The notes under the pieces: generated by a model
Databases searched by the model: none
The model's input: the letters and a program-made list of their open reading frames with translations, nothing else
Told to the model about the DNA's origin: nothing
Shown here: one piece after another, positions 42,486 through 50,171 of the stretch
Position numbering within the stretch: the first letter of the stretch is position 1
How the letters are laid out: the number at the start of each line of letters is the position of its first letter
From: Bradyrhizobium algeriense
Lineage (GTDB): Bacteria; Pseudomonadota; Alphaproteobacteria; Rhizobiales; Xanthobacteraceae
Reading direction: 5' to 3'
NCBI RefSeq assembly: GCF_003062295.1
Contig: NZ_PYCN01000014.1
Location: 1 to 64,000 of the forward strand
Length of the DNA stretch: 64,000 nucleotides
Translations under genes and position numbers: made by a program

Positions 42486-42935
42486 ATGAGTGCAACAGGC
42501 CTCGAAGTGTTCGACAGAACCCTGCAGATCACCAACACCTGGTTGGACGAAATGATGGCAGCGTTACCGCGCGATCGGAAGCTGGCATGGCATGTACTGG
42601 GCGCAGTGCTGCGAACCATTCGCGACCGGGTTCCGGTCAATCTCGCCGCACATCTTGGCGCGCAGCTCCCGCTGTTGGTGCGCGGCACCTACTATGACCA
42701 ATGGCGGCCGAGTGAAACGCCGAAAGCATGGCGATCGGCAGACGAATTTCTCTCCATCGTTTCGGCTGAACTGAGTTCCGTGAAACCCGTTGGCGCCGAC
42801 GATGCGGTGCGCGCCGTGTTTCGGGTTCTGAATCATCATGTCGATCCTCATCAGGTCGAGAAGGTCCGACACGCACTTCCCGAAGAGGTCCAGAAGTTGT
42901 GGCCCGCCGATAATCAGGTTTCCTCGGCTGCCTGA
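42486..42935 (+). CDS. DUF2267 protein
   Basis: Encodes 149 residues. Features of DUF2267: VFDRTLQITNTWLDEMMAAL, then AWHVLGAVLRTIRDRVPVNL with AAHLGAQLPLLVRGTYYDQW, and a C-terminal second half DAVRAVFRVLNHHVDPHQVE. The family is all-helical and of unknown biochemical role, often near stress genes. It is followed in the same direction by four genes for small hydrophilic proteins, the first 87 bases away. Confidence 0.85.
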   Translation: MSATGLEVFDRTLQITNTWLDEMMAALPRDRKLAWHVLGAVLRTIRDRVPVNLAAHLGAQLPLLVRGTYYDQWRPSETPKAWRSADEFLSIVSAELSSVKPVGADDAVRAVFRVLNHHVDPHQVEKVRHALPEEVQKLWPADNQVSSAA

Positions 42936-43022
42936 TGCGGCATGTGATCGCGGTTCCGCAAATCGAGAAGAACCCTCGCGTTCACCGCGCGTTGTTTCCC
43001 AAAAGCAACAACGGAGACAGCC

Positions 43023-43205
43023 ATGACCAAGCCTCCGCCCGTGCCGCCGGACAATCAAAGCCACAAGGGTACCGGTGATCCCAAAACCGGCACTGCGCAT
43101 CAGGTCAAGAAAAGCCGCGGCCACATCGAAAATCCCCGAGAGCAGGGACAGCCCGGTAATACCGCGCAGAACACCACGCATCAGGGCTATCAGCAGGATC
43201 GCTAG
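43023..43205 (+). CDS. Small hydrophilic, disordered protein
   Basis: Encodes 60 residues; GGAGAC precedes the ATG. Rich in Gly, Gln, Pro, Asn and Lys (NQSHKGTGDPKTGTAHQVKK). No hydrophobic core, so disordered. The composition resembles desiccation- or stress-linked hydrophilins, but no named family is recognised. First of four tightly spaced small genes. Confidence 0.6.
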   Translation: MTKPPPVPPDNQSHKGTGDPKTGTAHQVKKSRGHIENPREQGQPGNTAQNTTHQGYQQDR

Positions 43206-43220
43206 TCAGGGAGCGAGGCC

Positions 43221-43463
43221 ATGTCGACTTCAACAAAGACGCCGGCGAGCATTCGCCAGGGCGGCCCGGGCGCTTCCCATGAGAACGCCAGGGAGCCACT
43301 TCACATCAACAAACCGCCGGCCGATGATCCACAGCGCCGGCACAGCAAAGTGTCCGGCGGCGGCGGTGAACACGACACTCATCATACCCATCATCCGGAT
43401 CGAAAAGGCGGTCAACGCCGGCACGGCGGTGGCAGCCATCCAGCTTCGAAGAGCGCGTCATGA
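43221..43463 (+). CDS. His/Gly-rich small hydrophilic protein
   Basis: Encodes 80 residues with a His-rich stretch (GGGGEHDTHHTHHPDRKGGQ) that might bind metal. Otherwise Pro/Ser/Lys-rich and disordered. Starts 15 bases after the previous gene and overlaps the next by four bases (ATGA), indicating translational coupling. Confidence 0.55.
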   Translation: MSTSTKTPASIRQGGPGASHENAREPLHINKPPADDPQRRHSKVSGGGGEHDTHHTHHPDRKGGQRRHGGGSHPASKSAS

Positions 43464-43966
43464 GCACCAAGCATGTGAAACTGAACAGGCCGACCAACGT
43501 AGACCTCGCTCGCAACCCGCTGATCGGCGGGTCGAAGGGCGTGACGATGGCGGGAGTCTCGCCGGACGAGTTGGAGGAGTTCGAAGGCGCCAATACCTTC
43601 GAGGGCGATATCGAGAACGATACCAATCCACAGGGCGGCATCAATAAGGCAGAAGTTCGCGACCGACGCCGCGGACCGCCGCAAAACGATCGGGACAGCG
43701 GCCCGCGGAAAATGGCGCTGCAGGGAAGGAAGACGCACGAGCAACAACTGCGCATCCTTGAAAGCAAGCCTGATGTTCCCGATGCGAGACAGATCGAGGA
43801 GGAGACTATACGCACGCAGCACGACGGTCCCGCAAAAATCGCCAAACGCGGTGGACGCCAATCGGAATTTCCGGTGAGCCGCGCCGGCCTCAATCAGGAA
43901 AGCCAGCACAACAAGCACAATCATCCGGGGCAGTCGGGCCACAAGCCCCAAAAACCACAGGGATAA
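43460..43966 (+). CDS. Hydrophilic, charged protein, hypothetical
   Basis: Encodes 168 residues; starts within the previous gene's stop (ATGA). The N-terminal part has NVDLARNPLIGGSKGVTMAG and an acidic DELEEFEGANTFEGDIENDT. The central part is basic (KAEVRDRRRGPPQNDRDSGP), and the tail is His/Gln/Asn-rich. No hydrophobic segment or known domain. The reading frame is long for chance and is coupled to its neighbours. Confidence 0.6.
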   Translation: MSTKHVKLNRPTNVDLARNPLIGGSKGVTMAGVSPDELEEFEGANTFEGDIENDTNPQGGINKAEVRDRRRGPPQNDRDSGPRKMALQGRKTHEQQLRILESKPDVPDARQIEEETIRTQHDGPAKIAKRGGRQSEFPVSRAGLNQESQHNKHNHPGQSGHKPQKPQG

Positions 43967-43971
43967 AAAAC

Positions 43972-44196
43972 ATGACACGTGGAGCACACGGAGACGGCAA
44001 GCATCTCGGGCCTGGAGCGAAGGGTAAAGGCGCAGGTACCGGCGCCATGACCGACGCACAGGATAAGCTGATCGGCGAAAACATGGTGCTCTCAAACCGC
44101 GACAAGACCGAGCATTCGCGTGATCGGGGCCAGGACAGCAAGTGGACCCAAACCGAACAGTTGAAGGATCACGCTGCCAACAAGGGCCGCGGATAG
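43972..44196 (+). CDS. Small Gly/Lys-rich hydrophilic protein
   Basis: Encodes 74 residues: GDGKHLGPGAKGKGAGTGAM, then NRDKTEHSRDRGQDSKWTQT. Starts five bases after the preceding stop. The KGKGAGTGA part recalls hydrophilin-like proteins. Last gene of the DUF2267 run; it converges on the LuxR-type regulator gene. Confidence 0.55.
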   Translation: MTRGAHGDGKHLGPGAKGKGAGTGAMTDAQDKLIGENMVLSNRDKTEHSRDRGQDSKWTQTEQLKDHAANKGRG

Positions 44197-44223
44197 GGCG
44201 AGATGCGGTTGGCGGGCGCGGCG

Positions 44224-44601
44224 TTACAAGTTGATCACTCCGATTCGCGCCGCGTGCGCCACGGCGTCGGTTCGGCCGGTGGCGTCGAGCTTGTCGAGCA
44301 GTGATCCGACGTGGAATTTGGCGGTGTGAACGGATATTCCAAGTTGTCTCGCAATAGCCTTGTTCGATGCGCCTTCGGCCATCAGCACCAGCACGTCGCG
44401 TTCGCGCGGCGTAAGTTCGATGTCAGCCGGCTCACGCGCGGTGTGCGCCTCGCGTGACACGAGCGCGACCGCGGCTGCCTCCCCCGGCGTCGCAAGGCGA
44501 ATACCGGCAACGCCGCCGAGCAGCGACGCAAGCTGGTCCGCCAGCGCGGGATCGGAAATCTCGATGGCGACCACGACAACTTGTGAAGCCTCCTCGCTCA
44601 C
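44224..44601 (-). CDS. LuxR-type regulator with shortened N-terminal domain
   Basis: Encodes 125 residues from a GTG start. The C-terminal 65 residues are a LuxR/FixJ helix-turn-helix (LTPRERDVLVLMAEGASNKA, then IARQLGISVHTAKFHVGSLL). The N-terminal part (1-58) begins like a receiver domain (VVVVAIEISDPALADQLASL) but is too short and lacks the phospho-acceptor Asp region. It overlaps the upstream protease-like gene by four bases (GTGA), so the two are translationally coupled. Confidence 0.8.
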   Translation of the reverse strand: MSEEASQVVVVAIEISDPALADQLASLLGGVAGIRLATPGEAAAVALVSREAHTAREPADIELTPRERDVLVLMAEGASNKAIARQLGISVHTAKFHVGSLLDKLDATGRTDAVAHAARIGVINL

Positions 44602-45473
44602 GCGTCCGCCCTTTCGCCGATCGTGAGCTTGACCCGCACCGGTTCGCCGCCGCGCCGAATCTCGACGTCAACGACCGAGCCGACGCTGTCCGGCCCGAGC
44701 GCTCTTAACAACGAACGCACACCGGAGAGCATCTCGCCGTTCCAGCCGACGATAATATCGCCTTGCCGGATGCCGGCGGTTGCCGAAGGGCCCGACTTGT
44801 CGACACTCATCACCATCGCGCCGATGCCATCGTCGAGCTTGAGGGGCTGCAGTCCAACCCCGAGATAGCCCCGCGCGATCCGGCCATGGGTTTCAAGCCT
44901 TCCGGCGATCCGGCCGATCGTCGCGCTCGGAATGACAAGAACACGTCGCACCCCCTGGACAGTCATGCCAATCGCTTCGCCGGAGGCAGTGAGCGCGAGG
45001 CCCCCTTCGTGGCTGGGGCGCAGCCGCACGTCGAGCTCAATCCTGGCGTCGATCTCGCCACCGCGAAGGCTGCGCCAGCTTCTGCCGACCAGCGATACCG
45101 TGCCCAGCGCCGCTGTGGGAGCACCTTGCTCGGCGGCGACAACGACCGACAGCGCGCCGAGGTCCGGAACGACGGGTGAAAGCGCGACCGGGGCAGCATT
45201 CCCGGTATCGAACCGCAGCAGCGCGATGTCGGTGGTGTGATCGCGCCCCGCGATGCTGGCCGGCCCCACCGTTCCGTCGGCAAGCTTGACCGAGACTTCG
45301 CCTTCGTCGGCCAACGCCTCGTCGGCCGTCACGATCAAACCGGGTTTCCAGATGAAGCCGGAGGCTCGCGAGCGGTGCGAGTGCACCGAGACGATCGCGG
45401 ATTTTGTCCGGGCAACGATATCGGCAAGGGCGGCCGATAATGCGGGAAGGATGGCTGCGGTCGGGTCGGGCAT
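44598..45473 (-). CDS. HtrA-like trypsin-fold/PDZ protein lacking catalytic residues
   Basis: Encodes 291 residues; CAGGAG precedes the ATG at 45473. Layout is S1C/DegP-like: a protease domain (about 1-185) and a PDZ domain (about 195-285: GYLGVGLQPLKLDDGIGAMV, then GIRQGDIIVGWNG). The His region reads GLIVTADEAL where active enzymes have GxILTxxHV, the Asp in TTDIALLRF is kept, and the Ser region reads EGGLALTASGEAIGM where GNSGGPL is expected. His and Ser therefore appear to be lost. No signal peptide is seen, so it may be cytoplasmic. It is probably a binding or sensor protein for the coupled LuxR regulator. Confidence 0.8.
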   Translation of the reverse strand: MPDPTAAILPALSAALADIVARTKSAIVSVHSHRSRASGFIWKPGLIVTADEALADEGEVSVKLADGTVGPASIAGRDHTTDIALLRFDTGNAAPVALSPVVPDLGALSVVVAAEQGAPTAALGTVSLVGRSWRSLRGGEIDARIELDVRLRPSHEGGLALTASGEAIGMTVQGVRRVLVIPSATIGRIAGRLETHGRIARGYLGVGLQPLKLDDGIGAMVMSVDKSGPSATAGIRQGDIIVGWNGEMLSGVRSLLRALGPDSVGSVVDVEIRRGGEPVRVKLTIGERADA

Positions 45474-45872
45474 GGCATGAACTCCTGGATCGGTTGAATC
45501 CAATCTGGGAGTTCTGATCGCGTTCGGGAACTAGCCTGATGGGGAGGCGGGAACCGATTATTGCCTATTGCCGTGTGGCCTCTGGGGGCCGTGCGTCAAA
45601 ACGGCGTCGGCCAAATAAAGACCCCGCCGGTCAATCGCAATTACCGACGGGGCACTTTGAGCTGACGCCTTTGGTTGGTGTTCCTTCCTCAGCTATCAAC
45701 TCAAATTATCAATGCCCGAGCAGAACGCTCGTTCCAAAATCCCGCAGCATTTTTTAAAACGAATTTTGCCCGCCATGGAGGAACCGACATTTCCGCATCA
45801 AAGGGACCAAGTTCACAAGCACCGCGCGTCGATACCGTAGAGAACAATCCATCGTACGCATTCCTGGAAACT
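45474..45872. other. Intergenic stretch with one hairpin
   Basis: Contains a hairpin at about 45622-45652 (CCCCGCCGGT...ACCGACGGGG) with no T-run. No credible gene is seen. The promoter of the siderophore receptor should lie in the right part. Confidence 0.45.
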
Positions 45873-45893
45873 TTCTAAGAGTGACTCTAAGAA
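45873..45893. promoter_or_regulatory. Palindromic operator-like site upstream of the siderophore receptor
   Basis: TTCTAAGAGTGACTCTAAGAA (written as TTCTAAGAGT, G, ACTCTAAGAA), nine of ten arm positions complementary. It also contains a direct TCTAAGA repeat. It lies 109 bases before the TTG of the TonB receptor. Iron-responsive regulators (Irr, RirA, Fur-like) are expected for such a gene, but the site does not match the textbook Irr box exactly. Confidence 0.35.
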
Positions 45894-46001
45894 CCTTTCC
45901 ATTAGAGGAATCAACTTCCCTCGCGTTATGCGTCGCACTGGGGTTGCGCTGCCAAGTTTTGCTGAAAGCGCGACAAGTGCTCGCAGGTTTGGGGTGACGC
46001 T

Positions 46002-48281
46002 TTGAAGTCTCGTGATTTTTTGGGGGTCGCCGCGTCGGCGACCGCGTCCGTATTGGTGTTGTGGCCGCAGGCGACATTCGCGCAGTCGAGTTCGGGCACC
46101 GCGTCGCAATCTCTCCCGTCAGTCGTTGTCACCTCGCCTGAGAAGCGCACCGCGGCCACGACGACGCAGCGCAGCCGGCGCCCGGCGGCGCAAAGCGCGG
46201 CCGCTTCCCGAAGGCCCCAACCGAAACGCGAGGCACCGGCGGCCACCGTCGTCGAGAACCCGCGTGGCGCGGTCCAGGGTTACGTCGCCGGCCGCTCGAT
46301 GGCGGGCACCAAGACCAATACGCCGATCATGGAGACGCCCCAAGCGATCTCGGTCATCGGCAGCGAACAGATTCGCGACCAGAAACCCGGCAAGTTCGAC
46401 GAGATCCTGCGCTACTCGCCGGGCGTCGTTGCCGGAACGTTCGGCGCCGACACGCGCAACGACTGGTTCCTGATCCGCGGCTTCAAGTCCGACGACATTG
46501 GTCTGTTCCTCGACGGGCTGCAGCTGTTCTACACCTCCTATGCGAGCTGGAAACTGCAGCCGTTCAATATGGAGCGCGTCGAGGTTTTGCGCGGCCCCTC
46601 CGCCGTGCTGTATGGCGGCTCCAGCCCAAGCGGCATCGTCAACGCGGTGAGCAAGATGCCTCCGGCGGAGCCGATCCGCTATCTGGAGACCGGCGTCAAC
46701 AATTTCGGCAATGCCTATCTATCGTTTGATTTTGGCGGTCCGGTCGCGACCTCGCCCGAGAACGGAAAGCTGTTCTACCGCGTGGTCGGACAAGTTCAGA
46801 ATGGCGGCACCCAGGTCGATTTCACGCCCGACAACAACTACTTCATCGCGCCATCAGTAACCTACAAGCCGGATGCTGATACGACGTTTACTGTACTGGC
46901 GTCGGCGTCGAAGCAGGACACCCGCGGCATCAATTTCCTGCCGTATGTGGGCACGGTGGTCGATGCACCGTTTGGCCGCATCCCGACAAAATTGTTCGTC
47001 GGCGACCCCGGCGTCGATACGTTCAAGCGCGAACAGGAGATGATCGGCTATCAGTTCGAGCGTAACGTCTCCGACAGCGTCACATTCCGGCAGAATGCCC
47101 GCTACGCCCACGTCGACCTCACCTATCGCGGCTATATCGGCAACGGCTATACCAACCTCGCCGCCGGTGACATCGACCGCTACAATTGGTACGCGAAAAA
47201 CACCGCCAACCAGGGCAATCTGGACAACCAGTTGGAATATCGTTTCGATACCGGCCCGGTGCAGCACACGATGCTGTTCGGCCTCGACTTGAAAAGTTAT
47301 CGAATCGACGACTATCAAATCTTTCAATTCGGCACCGTGCCATCGATCAACGCTCTAAATCCCGTTTACGGTGTGGGCGACATTCCGTTCTCGGTGGCAC
47401 CGTTCCGCAACTTCCTCCTGACCCAGAATCAGCTTGGTGCCTATATTCAGGACCAGATCAAGTTCGGCGGCTTCACGCTGGTGTTGAGCGGCCGCAACGA
47501 TTGGGTGTCGACGAGCCAGGCCGAACGGCCAACCGGCGCCACGCTGTTCAACCGCGAGGACAGCAAGTTCAGTGGGCGTGCAGGCCTGATCTACAATTTT
47601 GCCAACGGCCTCGCGCCCTATGTCGCTTATGCCACCAGCTATAACCCGATCATCGGCCTCAACGCTTCCAACCAGTTGTTCCTCCCGGAAACCGGCGAGC
47701 AGGCCGAGATCGGATTGAAGTTTCAGCCTAGCGGCTTCAACGGCCATTTCGGCATTGCCGTGTTTGACCTGAAGCGGCAAAACGTGCCGACAACAGTCCC
47801 GAGCGCCACGCTGGTTCTGCAGAACCAGACCGGCGAGGTTACCTCGCGCGGTCTCGAGATGGAGGCCGTGGCCAATGTCGCGCCTGGCCTGAAGATGGTT
47901 GGTGCGTTCACTACCTACGATCTGTTTACCAGCAAGGATGCGAATCCCGCGCTGATTGGCCTGACGCCGACCAATACGCCGCAGCAGGTGGGCTCCGTCT
48001 GGGCGGACTACACCTTCCAGGAGGGGCCGTTGAGGGGCTTTGGCGTTGGGGGCGGCGTGCGCTATGTCGGAAAGTCCTTTGCCGATATCGCGAACACGCT
48101 GATCGTTCCTTCGGTTGTGCTCGGTGACGCGACGATCCATTACGAATGGCAAAACTGGCGTGCCGCATTGAACGTCATCAATATCGCTGACAAGACTTAC
48201 GTCGCCAGTTGCGCGTCCACTACGTCCTGCTTCTATGGTGATCGCCGCAGGGTGACGGCGAGCCTCGCCTACAAATGGTAG
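46002..48281 (+). CDS. TonB-dependent siderophore receptor
   Basis: Encodes 759 residues from a TTG preceded by GGGGTG. A signal peptide ends near ATFAQSSS, then a Thr/Ala/Arg-rich linker, the plug domain (about 95-225: TPQAISVIGSEQIRDQKPGK, then VEVLRGPSAVLYGGSSPSGI), and the outer-membrane barrel to the terminal SLAYKW. It would import a ferric siderophore using TonB energy. No FecI/FecR pair is adjacent. A PepSY membrane protein and a small membrane protein follow, a common iron-acquisition set. Confidence 0.92.
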   Translation: MKSRDFLGVAASATASVLVLWPQATFAQSSSGTASQSLPSVVVTSPEKRTAATTTQRSRRPAAQSAAASRRPQPKREAPAATVVENPRGAVQGYVAGRSMAGTKTNTPIMETPQAISVIGSEQIRDQKPGKFDEILRYSPGVVAGTFGADTRNDWFLIRGFKSDDIGLFLDGLQLFYTSYASWKLQPFNMERVEVLRGPSAVLYGGSSPSGIVNAVSKMPPAEPIRYLETGVNNFGNAYLSFDFGGPVATSPENGKLFYRVVGQVQNGGTQVDFTPDNNYFIAPSVTYKPDADTTFTVLASASKQDTRGINFLPYVGTVVDAPFGRIPTKLFVGDPGVDTFKREQEMIGYQFERNVSDSVTFRQNARYAHVDLTYRGYIGNGYTNLAAGDIDRYNWYAKNTANQGNLDNQLEYRFDTGPVQHTMLFGLDLKSYRIDDYQIFQFGTVPSINALNPVYGVGDIPFSVAPFRNFLLTQNQLGAYIQDQIKFGGFTLVLSGRNDWVSTSQAERPTGATLFNREDSKFSGRAGLIYNFANGLAPYVAYATSYNPIIGLNASNQLFLPETGEQAEIGLKFQPSGFNGHFGIAVFDLKRQNVPTTVPSATLVLQNQTGEVTSRGLEMEAVANVAPGLKMVGAFTTYDLFTSKDANPALIGLTPTNTPQQVGSVWADYTFQEGPLRGFGVGGGVRYVGKSFADIANTLIVPSVVLGDATIHYEWQNWRAALNVINIADKTYVASCASTTSCFYGDRRRVTASLAYKW

Positions 48282-48308
48282 CGCCGGCGTAATCAACAGG
48301 AGGCAACA

Positions 48309-49442
48309 CTGAAAGCCAGAACCGTTCGCATCTGGTCGGTGGTCCATACCTGGAGCAGCCTGATATCGACGCTGTTCCTGCTGCTGTTGTGCGTCACCGG
48401 GCTGCCGCTGATTTTCCATCACGAGATCGATGAACTGCTCGGCTACGATCCGAAGCCCGAGATCGCCCAGCCGGGCGCCGTGAAACGAAGCATCGACGAG
48501 ATCGCCCGCACGGCGCTTGCGAACGATCCCGGCCGCGTCCTGCAGTATATCCTGTGGGACAAGGACGAACCGAACACGGTGATCGCCTTCACCAACAACA
48601 AGGTCGACGGCGATCCGGATGCGGCGACGCTGCGGGCGTACGACGCCCACACCGCCAAGCCGCTCGGCTCGGTCGGCGGCGGCCCGATGCTGATATTCCT
48701 GAAGCTTCACGTCGATATGTTTGCGGGCCAACCCGGCAAGCTGTTCCTCGGCGCGATGGGATTCCTGTTCCTGGTCGCGATCATCTCCGGCGTCGTGCTG
48801 TACTGGCCGTTCACGCGCCGCCTGAGCTTTGGCACGCTAAGGGACAAGTCGCGCCGTATTGCCTGGTTCGACTGGCACAATCTCTTGGGCGCCATAACCA
48901 TCGCCTGGGCGCTGGTGGTCGGCGCCACCGGCGTCATCAATACGCTCGCCGAGGTGATGCTGAGCCAGTGGAAAGCCAACGAACTCGCTGACATGGTCAA
49001 GCCCTATGCTGGCAAGCCGCCGCCGGTACGTCTCGCTTCGCTTGATGCAACGCTCGAGAAAGCACGCAAAGCCGCGCCTGACATGAATGTCTCGTTCGTC
49101 GCCTTTCCAGGCACGCCGTTCACGAGCTCGCATCATTTCGCGGTCTTCATGCGCGGCGACACACCGCTGACGTCGCGGCTGCTCAAGCCGGTGCTGCTGG
49201 ATGGCGAAACCGGAGAAGTGTCCGATGCGCGCGATCTTCCCGTCTATCTCAAGGCGCTATTGGTGTCGCAACCGCTGCACTTTGGGGACTATGGCGGCAT
49301 GCCGCTGAAGATCATCTGGGCACTGCTCGATATCATGACGATCGTCGTGATCGGCAGCGGGCTCTATTTGTGGATCGTCAAACGCCGCAAGCACCGCAGC
49401 CACGCCATCGCGGGGCAGCCTTTGTTGCAGCCGTCCGAATGA
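48309..49442 (+). CDS. PepSY-associated membrane protein (probable CTG start)
   Basis: Encodes 377 residues if started at CTG 48309, which has a perfect AGGAGG five bases upstream and gives the family N-terminus (M)KARTVRIWSVVHTWSSL. The next in-frame start, GTG at 48339, would cut into the first helix and has no ribosome-binding site. Helices lie at about 14-35, 150-172, 197-220 and 345-365, with PepSY domains in the large loops. Such proteins accompany ferric-siderophore receptors and may reduce or release iron at the inner membrane. The stop overlaps the next gene. Confidence 0.85.
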   Translation: MKARTVRIWSVVHTWSSLISTLFLLLLCVTGLPLIFHHEIDELLGYDPKPEIAQPGAVKRSIDEIARTALANDPGRVLQYILWDKDEPNTVIAFTNNKVDGDPDAATLRAYDAHTAKPLGSVGGGPMLIFLKLHVDMFAGQPGKLFLGAMGFLFLVAIISGVVLYWPFTRRLSFGTLRDKSRRIAWFDWHNLLGAITIAWALVVGATGVINTLAEVMLSQWKANELADMVKPYAGKPPPVRLASLDATLEKARKAAPDMNVSFVAFPGTPFTSSHHFAVFMRGDTPLTSRLLKPVLLDGETGEVSDARDLPVYLKALLVSQPLHFGDYGGMPLKIIWALLDIMTIVVIGSGLYLWIVKRRKHRSHAIAGQPLLQPSE

Positions 49443-49639
49443 CTGCTGCACGCAAATCACGATCCAGCGGCAATTGGTGGACCGTGTATGGTGGCCCGCT
49501 CCTGCTCGGCGTGCTCTCGATTGCGGGGCTATTGACGGCGCTGCTCTCCGAAGGCGCCGGCCGGTATTTTTCCTGGATCGCCGTTGGCGCGCCCGTCGCC
49601 ATTGCCGCGTGGTTTTTCGCGCGGCGCAAGCGCGCCTGA
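49439..49639 (+). CDS. Two-helix small membrane protein of the iron-uptake cluster
   Basis: Encodes 66 residues; starts within the PepSY gene stop (ATGA). Hydrophobic segments at about 19-39 and 44-61 (YFSWIAVGAPVAIAAWFFAR). The coupling suggests it works with the PepSY protein. Similar short proteins occur at the end of TonB receptor/PepSY operons. No named family is recognised. Confidence 0.7.
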   Translation: MTAARKSRSSGNWWTVYGGPLLLGVLSIAGLLTALLSEGAGRYFSWIAVGAPVAIAAWFFARRKRA

Positions 49640-49735
49640 AATCTGCGCGCACGGCGTCAGCTTCCATCCCTTTTTCATCGGGAACATATCCGGGCGTGCA
49701 ACCGTTAGCCGCAACAAGCCCTGAGGGAGTTCCCA

Positions 49736-50110
49736 ATGAACTGGAAAGGCAAGTGGCGCAATCAATACGGTTCAACCGTCGATATTACCGATGATGCCAA
49801 CCACCGGATTGCCGGCACGTTCAAGACGGCGCTCAGGGACAGCGGCTTCTACGGGCAGGAAATCCCGGTCGTCGGCATTCACCAGGGCGATTGCATCAGC
49901 TTCGTCGCGGGCGGCAAGACGCCTGCGGGCGATGCCGCAGTCTCCTATACCGGACTCGTGCGAGACGGAAAAATGGAGACAATGTGGTTCGTGGTCGCGG
50001 ATGCCGCGATCAAGGCGGCGGAGGAAGGCGCGCCCGGCAGAATCGAAAAGCTGAACTGGTGGCGCTCGATCATCACCAGTGCCGACACGTTCGAGCGTGT
50101 GGTACGATGA
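49736..50110 (+). CDS. Avidin-family protein
   Basis: Encodes 124 residues; GAGGGAG precedes the ATG. The start NWKGKWRNQYGSTVDITDD matches the first two strands of avidin/streptavidin/bradavidin, with the Asn and Ser that contact biotin. TGLVRDGKMETMWFVV and KLNWWRSIITSADTFERV match the strands carrying two of the biotin-site tryptophans. The tyrosine of the third strand is Phe (GTF), and the loop Trp equivalent (W70 of avidin) seems absent. Without a signal peptide it would be cytoplasmic, unlike bradavidin. It may bind biotin weakly or another ligand. Confidence 0.8.
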   Translation: MNWKGKWRNQYGSTVDITDDANHRIAGTFKTALRDSGFYGQEIPVVGIHQGDCISFVAGGKTPAGDAAVSYTGLVRDGKMETMWFVVADAAIKAAEEGAPGRIEKLNWWRSIITSADTFERVVR

Positions 50111-50171
50111 CTTTTTCGTATCGTGATCCGCGCCGCTTCTCTCGCAGCCATCCCTGGGCCTGGAAGATGCG

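Noticed and set aside
45900..46001. Riboswitch in the leader of the siderophore receptor
   Set aside because: No cobalamin, TPP or other riboswitch core was recognised; the leader is short and AT-rich.
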